From positions 73,802,106 through 73,866,105 of the forward strand of contig OY755243.1 of the NCBI GenBank assembly GCA_963576725.1: a stretch of 64,000 bases of DNA. Reading direction: 5' to 3'. Positions 31,282 to 42,202 of this stretch are shown piece after piece. Below the pieces are notes generated by a model that did no database searches, was not told the DNA's origin, and saw only the letters and a list, made by a program, of their open reading frames with translations. How positions within the stretch are numbered: position 1 is the stretch's first letter; each line of letters starts with the position of its first letter. Source of the DNA: Azorinus chamasolen. Its lineage: Eukaryota > Mollusca > Bivalvia > Cardiida > Solecurtidae. The translations under genes were made by a program, and so were the position numbers.

Positions 31282-31507
31282 AACCTTAAGCAGGCTTTTG
31301 TTTACCCTTACAATGCTGAATTTTCTAATGGACTATTCCAAACCTCAAACAGGTCAAGCTTATGGTGGATTTTTAGGGATTTTTCTAAAGAAAAATGTAA
31401 CATGACAAACAGTGCAGATCCAGATGAGAGGGCTCCTAGAGGAGCCCTCTCATCTGGGTCTACACTGTTTACTAGGGGTATTAGTGACTCGTGTCCCGCA
31501 CTGTGAG
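31282..31507 (+). mobile_element. Family E hairpin MITE
   Basis: CCCTTACAATGCTGAATTTT, GGATTTTTAGGGATTTTTC, then GACAAACAGTGCAGATCC with core GAGAGGGCTCCTAGAGGAGC. The 89-aa frame is the hairpin. Confidence 0.82.
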
Positions 31508-31509
31508 GA

Positions 31510-32288
31510 TTACGTTTACATAAACCTTTGCAAAATTTGGTTTCAGATATGAGAACAAAGTAGAAATCGACATGCCATCAGGATCTTATCTAACTGTTAC
31601 ACTGACATTAATTTTTGAAAAAACGAATGAAGAAAAATTTGGCATTGAGAGTTTTTAAGGTTGACAACATTTTCGGTTGATAATATTTTTTTGCCTCACA
31701 TGCTAAAGGTTTAAGACTTAGTATCTATTTTGCTGATAGTGAACTAGGAGAATACTAGAATATATATTTGAGCAATTCTCACAGTCCAGGGAGTGCTAGT
31801 TTGGGACTGGAGTGGAGCATTGAGCTAATGGCTTCAAGCTAGACCACATGAGTCTTTACACCAAGTGTAACTGCTATCAATTTCGGAAGAATCTCCATAT
31901 TACCAGGAAACCTCTCCGAATTATGGCAGACTGGAGAGGGAAATCATGTATACTGGTTTAAACTTAAAAAAAAGTTTAGAATTGTTTCAAGTGATTTCCT
32001 GAACTGAACTAGTGAATTGTTGGTAAATGAGGGAAAACTTGATGTTTTAAAATGTAAAATGATAGGGGGAAAAAAAGAAGGAAAAGAAAAAGTTTCAAAC
32101 ACATTAAAATATTGGCTTGTTCCAGTGAATTGTGATTGAGCTGGTTTAAAGGAATCTTCATGATATTTGGAGGCTATAACACCATGGTAACTATAAAAAT
32201 CCTTATTTTACCTATCACATCATCATGCTAGTTGAATTGGTATCAGATCCACATAAACATGTACAAATATTATTGTCTGTTGCAATAC
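31510..32288. other. Intron-like sequence, nothing recognised
   Basis: AT-rich single-copy-looking DNA with A-runs. Confidence 0.55.
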
Positions 32289-32524
32289 TTAACCCTTTCC
32301 CTGTTCTGTATTTAGGCCAAATTTCAATACCTACTGAATATTCATTAAGAAATTAGTTATAAAGAAATACGGAATGTGGGACATTGAAGACATTTTAGAA
32401 TGTAAAGAAACAGATCTATCAAATTATTTTAGCCCCCTATTTTAGCTCCTCTAGGAGCCGTCTGATCTGGGTCTACTCTGTTTGCAAATGCGTGAAAACA
32501 CGTTTATATGAGGGAAAGGGTTAA
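32289..32524 (+). mobile_element. Family B MITE, left arm deleted
   Basis: TTAACCCTTTCCCTGTTCTG to GAGGGAAAGGGTTAA; hairpin starts at TAGCTCCTCTAGGAGCCG, so the left stem is missing. Confidence 0.9.
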
Positions 32525-32975
32525 CCCTTTACTCCATGAAAACACTTTTCTACGCCTTTGCAAATACAGTAGACCCAGATCAGACGGGGAAAGGAGCTGT
32601 CTGATCAGGGTCTGCTGACTCTGCTCTGTTTGTTTAGTAAATACAGTAAAACCTCTCTATAACGGCCACTAAATTACATCAAGCATTTTGTGTTAAAGGC
32701 AGGTGGTTGCTTAAAGCAAGGTGAAAGTAAAACAGAACGCTCCTATAGGAGCGTTCTGTTTTACTTTCACCTTGCTTTAAGCAGCCACCTGTCCTAAATA
32801 CCAACTAATTAACACAATTTAGTGGCCATTATAGAGAGGTTTTACTGTAATATACATGTAGATAGGGTTCTACAATTTCTACCATTGCCAAAACATCCTA
32901 TGTTCAAGTGCCATTATAAAAATTAATCAAATCAATATTCATGATGGCATTATTTCGTTCATGAATATTCATAAA
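32521..32975 (-). mobile_element. Family A MITE containing an F1 element
   Basis: Shares TTAA with B; core GATCAGACGGGGAAAGGAGC; split inside TTTAGTAAATA by the F1 copy; resumes TATACATGTAGATAGGG; terminal GGAGTAAAGG absent. Confidence 0.88.
32642..32849. mobile_element. Family F1 hairpin MITE nested in A
   Basis: TA at each side (32642-43, 32848-49) then CAGTAAAACCTCTC and its inverse. Almost identical to the copy at 17730, so relatively young. Confidence 0.95.
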
Positions 32976-33044
32976 TAGATAGATTTATTTCTGCAAACAG
33001 AAAACATAATTATTATAATGGTTCACAAAACATGTATCACATCA

Positions 33045-33110
33045 TAATAAATAGTAAAGCCTGGCGAAAGTTACAATGGCGAGCATGGAGTAAAGCCTGG
33101 CGAAAATAAT
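33045..33110 (+). repeat. Short tandem repeat
   Basis: GTAAAGCCTGGCGAAA occurs twice, 38 bp apart. Confidence 0.6.
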
Positions 33111-33227
33111 GGCGACAACTAATATTTATGCCTAGGGCCAGCCCTGAAAGTAGTTTCATCTTCAATTCTGTTGACTCGCATACTGTTAAATATTCATACT
33201 CTGCCCATTGTGAATCTTTATGAATTT

Positions 33228-33465
33228 ATCCCTTTACCTGTTCAATATCTGTGTAAAAATTAATGAAATCATGAATATTTATTAGCTGAATTTTTATAAT
33301 GTTAACTTTTCAAGTTTTTTGCCTTGACAAAAACTGTTGAATCAGATCTGTATCATCATCAGCAAACAGAACAGACCCTAGACAGCTCCTAGAAGAGCAG
33401 TCTGATCTGGGTCTGCTCTGTTTGCAAAGGCGTGGAATTTGGTTAATATGAAAGAATGTGTTAAT
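33228..33465 (+). mobile_element. Family A MITE
   Basis: Eroded left end (CCCTTTACCTGTTCAATATC); arms CAGACCCTAGACAGCTCC and GCAGTCTGATCTGGGTC; ends GAAAGAATGTGTTAA. Confidence 0.82.
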
Positions 33466-33525
33466 TATTGTTTAATTAAAAATATTGAAGAAGGAAATTT
33501 ATGGCCATGGCAGAGAGAAGGTATT

Positions 33526-33656
33526 CAGAGCTGCAACAGATAAAGGTGGGTACTCAAGTACTAAAACCATCATTTCTCCACCAACCCCTATGTTGTGAGT
33601 GGTCACATGACAGGGTTTGGTGAAGAAATAAGGACGTTATCTTATCTGGACCTCTG
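33526..33656 (+). mobile_element. Family G MITE, hairpin deleted
   Basis: CAGAGCTGCAACAGATAAAG to CTTATCTGGACCTCTG; the centre joins CTATGTTGTGA to GTGGTCACATG. Confidence 0.82.
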
Positions 33657-33674
33657 GGTGTTAGATCTGGGTCC

Positions 33675-33818
33675 ATGCTTATAAAGCTTTTAGTTGAGTC
33701 TGAGTTTCGTTCTCAAGCTTTTGATTGGTCAGATTTGAGCCAAAGGCTCAAATCTGACCAATCAAAAACTTGAGAACGAACTCAGACTCAACTGAAAGTT
33801 TTATAAGCATGGACCCTC
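33675..33818. repeat. Family I: long palindrome, arms about 65 bp
   Basis: CTTATAAAGCTTTTAGTTGA..CAGATTTGAGCC, AAA, then the inverted arm GGCTCAAATCTGACC..TTTTATAAG. Only a few mismatches and a 3-nt loop; carries ATTGGTC/GACCAAT (CCAAT-like) in each arm. Confidence 0.9.
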
Positions 33819-33867
33819 GTCAGACAGCTTCACAGGAGTTGTCTAATTATGTCTCACCTAGTATACT

Positions 33868-34210
33868 GGGAGAGATAATTTTTTTGTGGGCGGCGTCCGT
33901 CTGTCTGTCCACTCTCACGAGTGACATTCATTGTGGGATTTTACTTGTGGGACTATTTTTCGACTTGTGTGTCTTTTTTAAACAAAAAGAAAAGTCCCAC
34001 AAGGTTCATTCTGGTAGAATGTCCGTCCGTCTGTCCGATTATAATTTGTTCACATAGTTTCTCCAAAACCTTGGTCAGATTTTCATGAAACTTAATAGGA
34101 TTGATCAGCATCAATAATTATGCTTAGTTGTACATAAATATCTTATTCCTTTTCCGGTTTGATGATTTTCTGCCGAGTTATGGGACTTTTTTGGCATGGA
34201 AAATTTTGTC
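33868..34210. repeat. Bivalve-type dispersed repeat
   Basis: Two CCGTCTGTCTGTCC-like runs, GTCCCACAAGG, and TGGTCAGATTTTCATGAAAC, similar in style to the repeats near 6.5 and 10 kb. Confidence 0.5.
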
Positions 34211-34515
34211 CGTGATAAAATTCTCGTTTGATTCTCAGACTTTATTTGTAAGACTTGAAAGATGGGATTATCAAGTTTTAATGTTTAAACTGAACACAAA
34301 TGATCCAGATTAGGTGCAGCTTAATTGAGGATATTATTGAAAGTTACAAGTCGGGAATTTTCCTTTGGCTTGCATGTTAAAAGATTAATTTTTAAATGAT
34401 AATTGTTTGGAACATATCCTACTAAACATCAGTTTGGTTGATGGAGGATTGGCACTGAATCAGAATTAGTAAGTTCTTAGGTCACTGCTGTAAAGTAAAG
34501 CCTCTCTGTAGTGGC
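34211..34515. other. Intron-like sequence, nothing recognised
   Basis: No repeat family or coding signal seen. Confidence 0.5.
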
Positions 34516-34539
34516 CTTACTTCATGAATATTCATATAA

Positions 34540-34734
34540 CAGAGATACAGATAAAGGTGTGTACTCAAATACTTAAATCATCATATCTCCACCAAACCCT
34601 ATGTTGCGACCACTCTTTAGAATTGTCTTGAAGAGACGATTCTAAAGAGGGGTAACAACATAGGGTTTGCTGGAGAAATAAAGAAGTTATTCTTGAAAAT
34701 GTTTTAATTTACACATCTTATCTGGAGCTCTCTG
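34540..34734 (+). mobile_element. Family G hairpin MITE, full length
   Basis: CAGAGATACAGATAAAGG to TCTGGAGCTCTCTG; core GAATTGTCTTGAAGAGACGA with arms TTTGGTGGAGATAT-like. Preceded by a family A end (CATGAATATTCATAT). Confidence 0.92.
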
Positions 34735-34877
34735 TATATGTAGAAAATAATGGCAGGGTAGGGTAATCCAACCTTTTAAGTGGTCACATGTAGTAAATTA
34801 GTTCCTGTAGATCAGTGAACTTATCTTTTCTTGCCTACCAGCCAGCTGCCATACATAAGAACATAGAGAGTCTTCAA

Positions 34878-35213
34878 TCAAAACAGAAACTATAGAATAA
34901 GATCTATATTATATCGTAAGTAAGCAGAGCAGACCCAGATCGGACAGCTCCTACCATGCCTCCAGCTGGAGATCTCTTCAGGGAGAACTCAGTGGGATTC
35001 AGGGAGAAGTTTTGGTCCTGATTTTGTATCAGATCTGCCTATTTGTTCTATATATTTAAACTTCTTCCTCAGCTCAAAACAGGGAGAAGTCAGCTAGGTT
35101 AGGGATACTTTTTCTCCCAAATCATCCTCGAGCTTGATCAGCCCTGCCTACAGGAAGCGTCTGATGTGGGTCTTCTCTGTTTCTAAAGTTTACCCTATTG
35201 AGTAAAGGGTAAG
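34878..35213 (+). mobile_element. Family A MITE with foreign insertion
   Basis: Left half to CGGACAGCTCCTACCA; foreign block 34960-35150 with three CAGGGAGAA motifs; right half CAGGAAGCGTCTGATGTGGG to GAGTAAAGGGTAA. Confidence 0.75.
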
Positions 35214-35384
35214 CAAACCTTGTGGACATGGTAATACTCTAGACTTTTAAATACAGGAAACAAGGGTAAGGCATGACATTAGCAAACTGTGTAGACTGAG
35301 ATCAGAGAGCTCCTAGATATGATCAGTACTGCCCTAGTCAATTTAATCCTGGAGCCTCACTGGATGGACTGTATAGTTATCCAG

Positions 35385-35563
35385 ATAAGATGAGTAAATT
35401 AAAACATTTTCAAGAATAATTTCTCCACCAAACCCTATACTGTGACCACTCTTTAGAATCGTCTCAAAGAGACGATTCTAAAGAGTGGTCACAGCATAGG
35501 GTTTTGGGGAGAACTGACAATTTCAGTATTTCGGTATGCACCTTTATCTGTTGTTCTGTAGTT
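35385..35563 (+). mobile_element. Family G hairpin MITE
   Basis: TCCAGATAAGATGAG to TTATCTGTTGTTCTG; perfect 26-bp stem around GTCTCAAAGAGAC. Confidence 0.92.
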
Positions 35564-35924
35564 CAATATTAAACATAAATAGGCCATTCCATTTTGATTA
35601 ATATAAATAAGCCATTCCATTTTGAATAATCAGCATTCAAAGGGTGAAAACTGAGGGAAACTTGTAGTGTTGAGTAAAATAAAAACCAGACGAATGGATA
35701 GTCTTTGAGGTTAATTGGTTAAAATTACTGATAATGCAACAACTTGTTTGTGTTTGTTTCCAGTTTATGACCAATTTGTGGGCTTTTACCTGAATCATCT
35801 GATCGTGGTCTGGTCTGCTTCCTACATTTATGAAAAATTTGTTATGTTCACGGAGGGAATTTGAGATTCCAGAGCAGTAAGACTAGGCAAGATACACGAT
35901 GATCTATCAAAATCATGTACATTG

Positions 35925-36110
35925 TAGGAGCCATCTGATCAGGGTCTGCTCTGTTTGTTTGTGAAATAATATAAGTATTATTCTATAGTGTCCACCATGA
36001 CCAAATTTCCCATGTTTAAAATGCCATTAATAATTATAAAAATTTGGCTAAATAATAATCCGGATTTGATTATTTTTTGCATTCATGATTATTCTTGGAA
36101 TAAAGGGTTA
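35925..36110 (-). mobile_element. Family A right half
   Basis: GTAGGAGCCATCTGATCAGG to CTTGGAATAAAGGGTTAA. Confidence 0.82.
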
Positions 36111-36610
36111 AGAATCTTAAGATATATATGTATATCAGTAAATGTATATATGTTGTAAAGTTTTGTGGTACTGCAACTGACTTAGTTTGCTAGAAATCCA
36201 TATTCTTTCAATTAACATTCCTATCTGTTCAGGAATTTATTTTGCAACAGTTGTAGGTTTTCCAGCAAAAAGCTTTCCTGGAAGAGATACTTCTTATTTC
36301 TAAATTCAAGCATTTAGTTTTATTTCAACCGTTTGATAAGAGTCGACAGATTGAGTGTACCAGCTGATTATGGAGAGCCTATGGTAACTATTAGCATGCT
36401 GAGAAAGTCATTTTCTGCAAGAATTTTTTATGATATTTCTCTCAATTCATATTATATACAGATCCTTCTATTTCTCTGGCAAAAAAATATAATCAGTTTG
36501 AATTCTGAGGAAACACCTAGAAATGCAGAATCTATTGGGAGAATCAAATTCTTACTTATATGTAGCTTCTGAATTATAGCAATTTGTAATGAAGCCAGAA
36601 ATCAGTAACT
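36111..36610. other. Intron-like sequence, nothing recognised
   Basis: A 79-aa frame (36333-36572) has no recognisable domain. Confidence 0.5.
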
Positions 36611-36725
36611 CTTGACTGCTTTTTCACACCTTTGCATACAGAGTAGACACAGATCATATGGCTCCTGTAGGAGTGGCGTCCGATCAGGGTCTGGTCTGCT
36701 TGTTTATGAAATAATATAGATCTGA

Positions 36726-36956
36726 TTAACCCTTTCCCTGTTCTATGGTTATTCCAAAGTTCAATACCTACTGAATATTCATTAACAAACTAGTTATAAA
36801 GAAATATGGAAGGTGGAACATTGCAGCCATTTAAGAAAGTGAGGAAACCGATCTTTCAAAATCCATTAGCAAACAGAGCGGACCCTGATCAGATCTGATC
36901 TGGGTCTACTCTGTTTGCAAATGCGTTAAAACACGTTTATATGAGGGAAAGGGATA
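36726..36956 (+). mobile_element. Family B MITE nested in A
   Basis: TTAACCCTTTCCCTGTTCTA; hairpin tip deleted (GATCAGATCTGATC); ends GAGGGAAAGGGATAA. Confidence 0.9.
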
Positions 36957-37191
36957 ACCCAATTTCCCTCATAGGCTATTTTAAACCTAACCTCTTTGAA
37001 TAAAAATATTGAAAAAGAACATTTACTAGAAAAAAATGAAAAAATAGAATTATGTAGTTTTGAAACCATTGTAATAAATAGAGCATTTGCTCCAATGGAG
37101 CAAATGCGTAGTTATCACAATGGTTTGTTTCAAAAGTGACTAGATTACTGAGGCATCAAATTTTAGGCATCAATATGAGGGAATGTGTTAA
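36953..37191 (-). mobile_element. Family C MITE abutting B inside A
   Basis: Shares the ATAA at 36953-36956; tip TTTGCTCCAATGGAGCAAAT; ends GAGGGAATGTGTTAA. Confidence 0.9.
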
Positions 37192-37385
37192 ACAGTTTCT
37201 TCCTTAGCTAAACATTCCTGTGGTCATTGGTCATTATTAAATTAGTTAATAAATATTCATGAAGTTATGAGTTCTTGTATAAATATTCATTAGATAAAGG
37301 ATTAAAAAATAAAGTCAAATTAACTAGATGTACATGTAGACCCCATTTTCTGTCAACGAGAATTTGCTCCGCACTAAGCAAGAGC

Positions 37386-37621
37386 TTAACCCTTTCGCTG
37401 TTCTATGTTTATTTCATATTTCAATACCTACTGAATATTCATGAACAAAAAAGTTATAATGCAATATTTAAATTGGAAGGTGGAATATTGTAGCTACTTT
37501 AGAAAATTCCATAAGCAAAAAGAGCAGACTCTGATCAGACGGCTCCTATAGGAGCCGTCTGATCTGTGTCTACTCTGTTTGCAGATGCGTGAAAACCTGT
37601 TTATATGAGGGAAAGAGTTAA
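37386..37621 (+). mobile_element. Family B hairpin MITE
   Basis: TTAACCCTTTCGCTGTTCTA to GAGGGAAAGAGTTAA; perfect tip ACGGCTCCTATAGGAGCCGT. Confidence 0.94.
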
Positions 37622-38304
37622 ACGAATGAAGCCTGTTGAACAAGTTTTGACAAGAGCAGCTTCTATTCTTTCATATGTATTACTATTCCCTTAGTAGTTT
37701 GTGCTCCTTTTGATGCTGGAAGCAATTACCATCTAACCAAACTACCTTAAGATCAGTCCCAAACGGGCAAACCACGCCTGGACAAGTAGAGGTAAAATAT
37801 TGAATCTGTTTTCTGGTCTACCCTGTCTCAAATCCATTTTGCAAATTTTAAGTTCAAGCATAATTATATTCTTTCCTTGTTTTTGTGAACAAAGTCAAAT
37901 CTTTTAACGTAAATAAGACAGTCCAAAGCCTATTTGCGGCAACTTAAAGATAATGTTTTTTTTCTATGCCCATTTATATGGTTCTGTATTGATAGTCATT
38001 ATATACAGCTTAGATGAATGTCTGTGTGGAGTTATGTTAGCTCCTAAAACTGGATTCTTGATAGCAACAAGAGGCACACAAATTATCCAGGGTCCTATCA
38101 AGAATGCTTATTGGTAATATAAATTTCATTTCCCTTCCTATACATCCTATGGTTTCCGTAGAGCTTACATAGCCTGAGCTGGTGTTGGTTTGAACCATAA
38201 TGGTCTTCGAGTTTCGTCTGGTTAGTTTTTCTCATTTTGTTATCTGTAAGAATAGATTGATTTTCTGCTCACTAAAACAGAAAGACTAAATGACCAAGGG
38301 ATTC
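37622..38304. other. Intron-like sequence, nothing recognised
   Basis: AT-rich, no family repeat or coding signal. Confidence 0.55.
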
Positions 38305-38554
38305 TTAAACCTTTACTCCATAAATATGCCTTTCTATTCCTTTGCAAACAGAGTAGACCCAGATATAGGAGCCGTCTGATCAGGGTCTGTTCTGTTTGCT
38401 TATGATATACATTGTAATATAGATATGATCCTAATTTACAGTTTCTGCCATGGTCAAAATTTCCTGTGTCAACATGCTGTTATAACAAAATAATGTAATT
38501 AATATTCATGACATCATTATTTCTTACATAGATATTCATGAAGGAAAGGGTTAA
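38305..38554 (-). mobile_element. Family A MITE, left arm deleted
   Basis: TTAAACCTTTACTCCATAAA; AGACCCAGATATAGGAGCCG shows loss of one arm; ends GAAGGAAAGGGTTAA. Confidence 0.9.
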
Positions 38555-38617
38555 TGTACTCAACAGTTTGGACTGTAACTGCAATTGTTCTGGTCAACTT
38601 CAATACTGGTCACTCTT

Positions 38618-38868
38618 ATCTATTTACCTCATGTAAGAACTTTTTCTTGCCTTTGCAAACAAAGTACATGTAGATGCAGATCAGACAGTTCCTGTAGGAG
38701 CCATCTGGTCACTGATTAGGGCCTCAGAGCTCTGTTTGCTTACACAATGTATGAACTTATAATAGATCTGACTCTTATAGTTTCTACCAATACCAAAAAC
38801 ACCCTAAATGTATATATGCCATTATGAAAATTCAGCTAACACATATTCATGATGTCATTATTTCTTAT
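38618..38868 (-). mobile_element. Family A hairpin MITE
   Basis: Core CAGACAGTTCCTGTAGGAGC, right arm enlarged (GGTCACTGATTAGGGCCTC); joined directly to the next A. Confidence 0.8.
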
Positions 38869-39118
38869 TTCCTCCAGAAATATGCCTTTCTACACCTTTG
38901 CAAACAGAGTAGACACAGATCAGATGGCTCCTGTAGGAGCCATCTGATCAGGGTCTGCTCAGTTTGCTTATGAAATAAAATATATCTGATTCTGTAGTTG
39001 CTACTTTCGCCAAAAAAAAAAAGAAAGTTAATTCATGTATGCCATTTTAAAAATTGATCTAATTAATATTCATTATGCTATCATTTCTAACATGAATATT
39101 CATAGAGTAAAGGGTTAA
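38866..39118 (-). mobile_element. Family A hairpin MITE
   Basis: Left terminus lacks TTAA; tip ATGGCTCCTGTAGGAGCCAT; ends GAGTAAAGGGTTAA. Confidence 0.9.
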
Positions 39119-39206
39119 GTATGGTAATTACTACTAAACTTGGTCCATTAATACTTGGGGCAATTAAGATAATCAAGATTGTTTCTGTCAAAGCAATTCT
39201 TATTGA

Positions 39207-39490
39207 CCCTTAATTTCATAGATACACCTATTTAACCCATTCCCTCATATTGACGACTTTTGACGACTCTAAAGGTCACTTTTTGAAATCATTGTGATAA
39301 ATAGAGCATTTGCTCGGATATGAGCAAATGCTCTATTTATCGCAATGGTTTCAAACTACAAAATTCTAAAATTTTCCTTTTCTCTAGTTAATGCTCCTTT
39401 TCGGTAGATTTATTCAAAGTGGTGGGTCTTAAAATAGCCTATGAGAGAATGGGTTAAACCTTTGAAAACAGAGTAGACCCAGTTCTATTA
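39207..39490 (-). mobile_element. Family A fragment containing a C copy
   Basis: CCCTTAATTTCATAGATACA, interruption 39232-39457, then ACCTTTGAAAACAGAGTAG..ACCCAG; the rest is lost. Confidence 0.7.
39232..39457 (+). mobile_element. Family C MITE nested in A
   Basis: TTAACCCATTCCCTCATATT to GAGAGAATGGGTTAA; tip GCTCGGATATGAGC. Confidence 0.92.
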
Positions 39491-39598
39491 ATTTGGAGAA
39501 ATGAAGAAAATATTTTTGCAATACGGTTAAATTACCATTACCTGTCTGATCATGAGGAGTCCCGCTTTGTTCGGATCTCTGATATTATTTACTCATTC

Positions 39599-39852
39599 TA
39601 GCCATTTACTCCATGAATATTCAAGTAAGAAATAATGACACCATAATTATTAATTATATTAATTTGGCACATGGACACAGGAATTTTTAGTCATGACCAG
39701 AAACTGTAGAATCATATCTACATGTACATGTGTATATCATAAGCAAACAGAGCAGACCCATCTGATGAGACGTCTCTTACGGGAGCCGTCTGATCTTGGT
39801 TTACTCTGTTTGCAAAGGCGTAGAAAGGCATGTTTATGGAGTAAAGGATTTA
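39599..39852 (+). mobile_element. Family A hairpin MITE
   Basis: Core GAGACGTCTCTTACGGGAGC; ends GGAGTAAAGGATTTA. Confidence 0.88.
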
Positions 39853-40356
39853 TATATAGATATTAATAATTGGACATATTGTATTTAATGCAAAAAGGTT
39901 ATATTTAAAAGGTTCCTTTGCATATTCAAGGGTGTGCGTTTTTACTTGTCTTTGTAGCTTGAAATGTTCCGGTTGATTGGCAAGAATGTCTGATGTGGTG
40001 AATGCATTTGGCAACAGATTGATTTGCAAGCATTTTTTCTCCAGTGTCTGTGCAAGTTTTTGACATCATCGGTAAAAGACCTTTGAATGCTGAATTTTCG
40101 GTATGGAGTTGTACAACAGATTCTATTCAAGATGGCTGGATTAAATAAATATATACAAGAGGTATTTGATTGACAATGTCCAAGCATTATGTCTCTGGTC
40201 AGAAGACCCATTATTGCAAATATCAGCTGGTTTTTCAGACATTCAGCAGTCAAAATCAGTGATTAGATAGCAAAGGTGAAGATAAGATGAGTGTTTTCAC
40301 AATTTAGTTGGTTTGGTGGGAATATTGGTTAAATGCCTTTGGAAATTTATTTTTTA
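39853..40356. other. Intron-like sequence, nothing recognised
   Basis: A 103-aa minus-strand frame (40253-39942) shows no domain I recognise and no splice-site support. Confidence 0.5.
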
Positions 40357-40625
40357 GCCATTTCCCTATTGAATATTCATGTAGAAAATAATGTTGTCAT
40401 GAGTTATTTATTAGCTGAGTCTGATTTTTTTTTATAAAGGCATAATTATATATGTACACAGGAATTTTTGATATTGTTGGAACTTGGAAACTGTAAAGTT
40501 ATATTTATTATAATTGATAAGCAAACAGAGCAGACCCCGGTCAGATGGCTCTCACATGAGCAGACTTAGGAACCATCTGATCTGGGTCTACTCTGTATGC
40601 AAAGGCTTGAAAAGCATTTATTTAA
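40357..40625 (+). mobile_element. Family A hairpin MITE
   Basis: Core CAGATGGCTCTCACATGAGC with 11 extra bases before GAACCATCTGATCTGGG; right end at the TTAA of the next element. Confidence 0.82.
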
Positions 40626-40871
40626 CCCTTTCCCTCATATAAACGTGTTTTCACGAATCTGCAAACAGAGAAGACCCAGATCAGACGGCTCCTAGAGGAG
40701 CCGTCTGATCAGGGTTTGCTCTGTTTGCTAATAAAATTTGATAGAACTGTTTCTTTGCTTTCTAAAATGTCTACAATGTTCCACCTTCCATATTTCATTA
40801 TAACTATTTTGTTAATGAATAATCAGTAGCTATTGAAATTTTGCCTAAATACAGAACAGGGAAAGGATTAA
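40622..40871 (-). mobile_element. Family B hairpin MITE
   Basis: TTAACCCTTTCCCTCATATA to ACAGGGAAAGGATTAA; tip ACGGCTCCTAGAGGAGCCGT. Confidence 0.94.
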
Positions 40872-40909
40872 AGCAAAGGGTTAATTGAGACAGCACACAT
40901 GGTGTAGCA

Positions 40910-41052
40910 GTACATCACCCCTACGCCTTTCTACACCTTTGAAAAAAGAGTAGACCCAGATTAGATGGCTCCTATAGGAGCCATCTGATATATCATACAT
41001 TGTATATGCATTTCTTTCTTGAATATAAATATTCATGGAGTAAAGCGTTAAT
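40910..41052 (-). mobile_element. Family A MITE, body deleted
   Basis: Hairpin ATGGCTCCTATAGGAGCCAT then directly to TAAATATTCATGGAGTAAAG. Confidence 0.8.
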
Positions 41053-41084
41053 TCTTATAATGTGCTCAGGGAAATTTACCTTCC

Positions 41085-41165
41085 TGTTCAAATAGTCTAG
41101 ATCCAGATGATATGCTGAGTTACTCATGTTAGTCTTATCAGGATCCAAACAGTTTGACACTTTAG
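41085..41165. repeat. Family H inverted repeat
   Basis: AGTCTAGATCCAGATGATAT..GTCTTATCAGGATCCAAACA. Confidence 0.55.
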
Positions 41166-41689
41166 TTGCATGTTTGAAGCGATAGGAAAGAAACTTTCAG
41201 AATTGCAGCAGTTGAAATGTTTTGCAGATCTATGACAATTCTTAGTCAAGTGAGCGTACAAAGAGTTTAAGAACCCAAAGAATGGCAAAATATCGAAACT
41301 AAATTGTACAACAAAAAAATAGCCCCAGCGAAACATTATGCAAGTTCCTTTGTAAAATACGGACTGAGAACAAGTTCTTCCTCATTTCCTGAAGTGAGTG
41401 AGGTGTTAGGGCCATTAAATGTTTGAATGTGGAGAAACAAATTTACTTGCTTTTGCAAACAATGTAGACCTAGATCAAACTGCCTGGGGGAGGAGCCATT
41501 GTGATCAGCATCTGCAGACTCAGCACAGTGTCATTCAGTATGCCCTGGTCAATTTGATTCTGTAGTATCATGTGGACTTATCTATAAAATAATGGACTTG
41601 TCCATTTTCAGATTTCAGCAATAAAATGGTTAAATGCTTTGCTCAGTTGTTCAGGTAGGCAGTAATACTACAGTAATACTATTATACTA
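41166..41689. other. Intron-like interval
   Basis: A hairpin fragment at 41462-41520 (GTAGACCTAGATCAAACTGC); otherwise nothing recognised. Confidence 0.45.
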
Positions 41690-41896
41690 TTAACCCTTAC
41701 AATGCTGAATTTTCAAATGGACTATTCCGAAATTCAAACAGGTTAAGCTTATGGTTAATATTTAGGGATTTTTCTAAAGAAAAACAATGACAAACAGTGC
41801 AGACCCTGATGAGAGGGCTCCTCTAGGAGCCCTCTCATCTGGGTCTACACTTTTTGCAAAGGACATTAGTGACTTGTGTCCACACTATTAGTGTTA
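41690..41896 (+). mobile_element. Family E hairpin MITE
   Basis: TTAACCCTTACAATGCTGAA; GTGCAGACCCTGATGAGAGG; tip GGGCTCCTCTAGGAGCCC; ends at TTAA (41893). Confidence 0.88.
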
Positions 41897-41929
41897 ACCC
41901 CTCATTCTGATATCCGCTACTAGACACAC

Positions 41930-42010
41930 ATTCACAAACAGCTTGGATCCAGATCTATTGAGCCGCCAAGTAACTCAGCATCTCATCAGGATCCAACCTG
42001 TTTGTAACTC
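41930..42010. repeat. Family H inverted repeat
   Basis: AACAGCTTGGATCCAGATCT..AGCATCTCATCAGGATCCAA..CTGTTTG. Confidence 0.6.
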
Positions 42011-42057
42011 GGTCAATAGCCTGAGCCTCTCAGAAGCTTGAGACATAGTCAAATTCA

Positions 42058-42202
42058 GACCTATAGGAGCATGTGCTCTATTTATCACAATGGTTTCAAA
42101 CTACAAAATTCTAAATTTTTCCTTTTCTCTAGGTAATGCTCCTTTTTGGTAGATTTATTCAGAGGTTGTATCTAAAAATAGCCTATGAGGTAATGGGTAA
42201 AT
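42058..42202 (+). mobile_element. Family C right half
   Basis: Starts exactly at the hairpin tip (CCTATAGGAGCATGTGCTC) and runs to GAGGTAATGGGTAA. Confidence 0.85.

Larger units (their letters stand above)
36615..37305 (-). mobile_element. Family A MITE split by a B and a C element
   Basis: Left part to ATATAGATCTGAT (36728), right part from ACAGTTTCTTCCTTAGC (37190) to AGATAAAGGATTAA. Removing 36730-37191 restores ordinary A order. Confidence 0.85.

Noticed and set aside
39942..40253. 103-aa minus-strand reading frame
   Set aside because: No recognised domain, low-complexity neighbours, no splice-site or codon-bias evidence.
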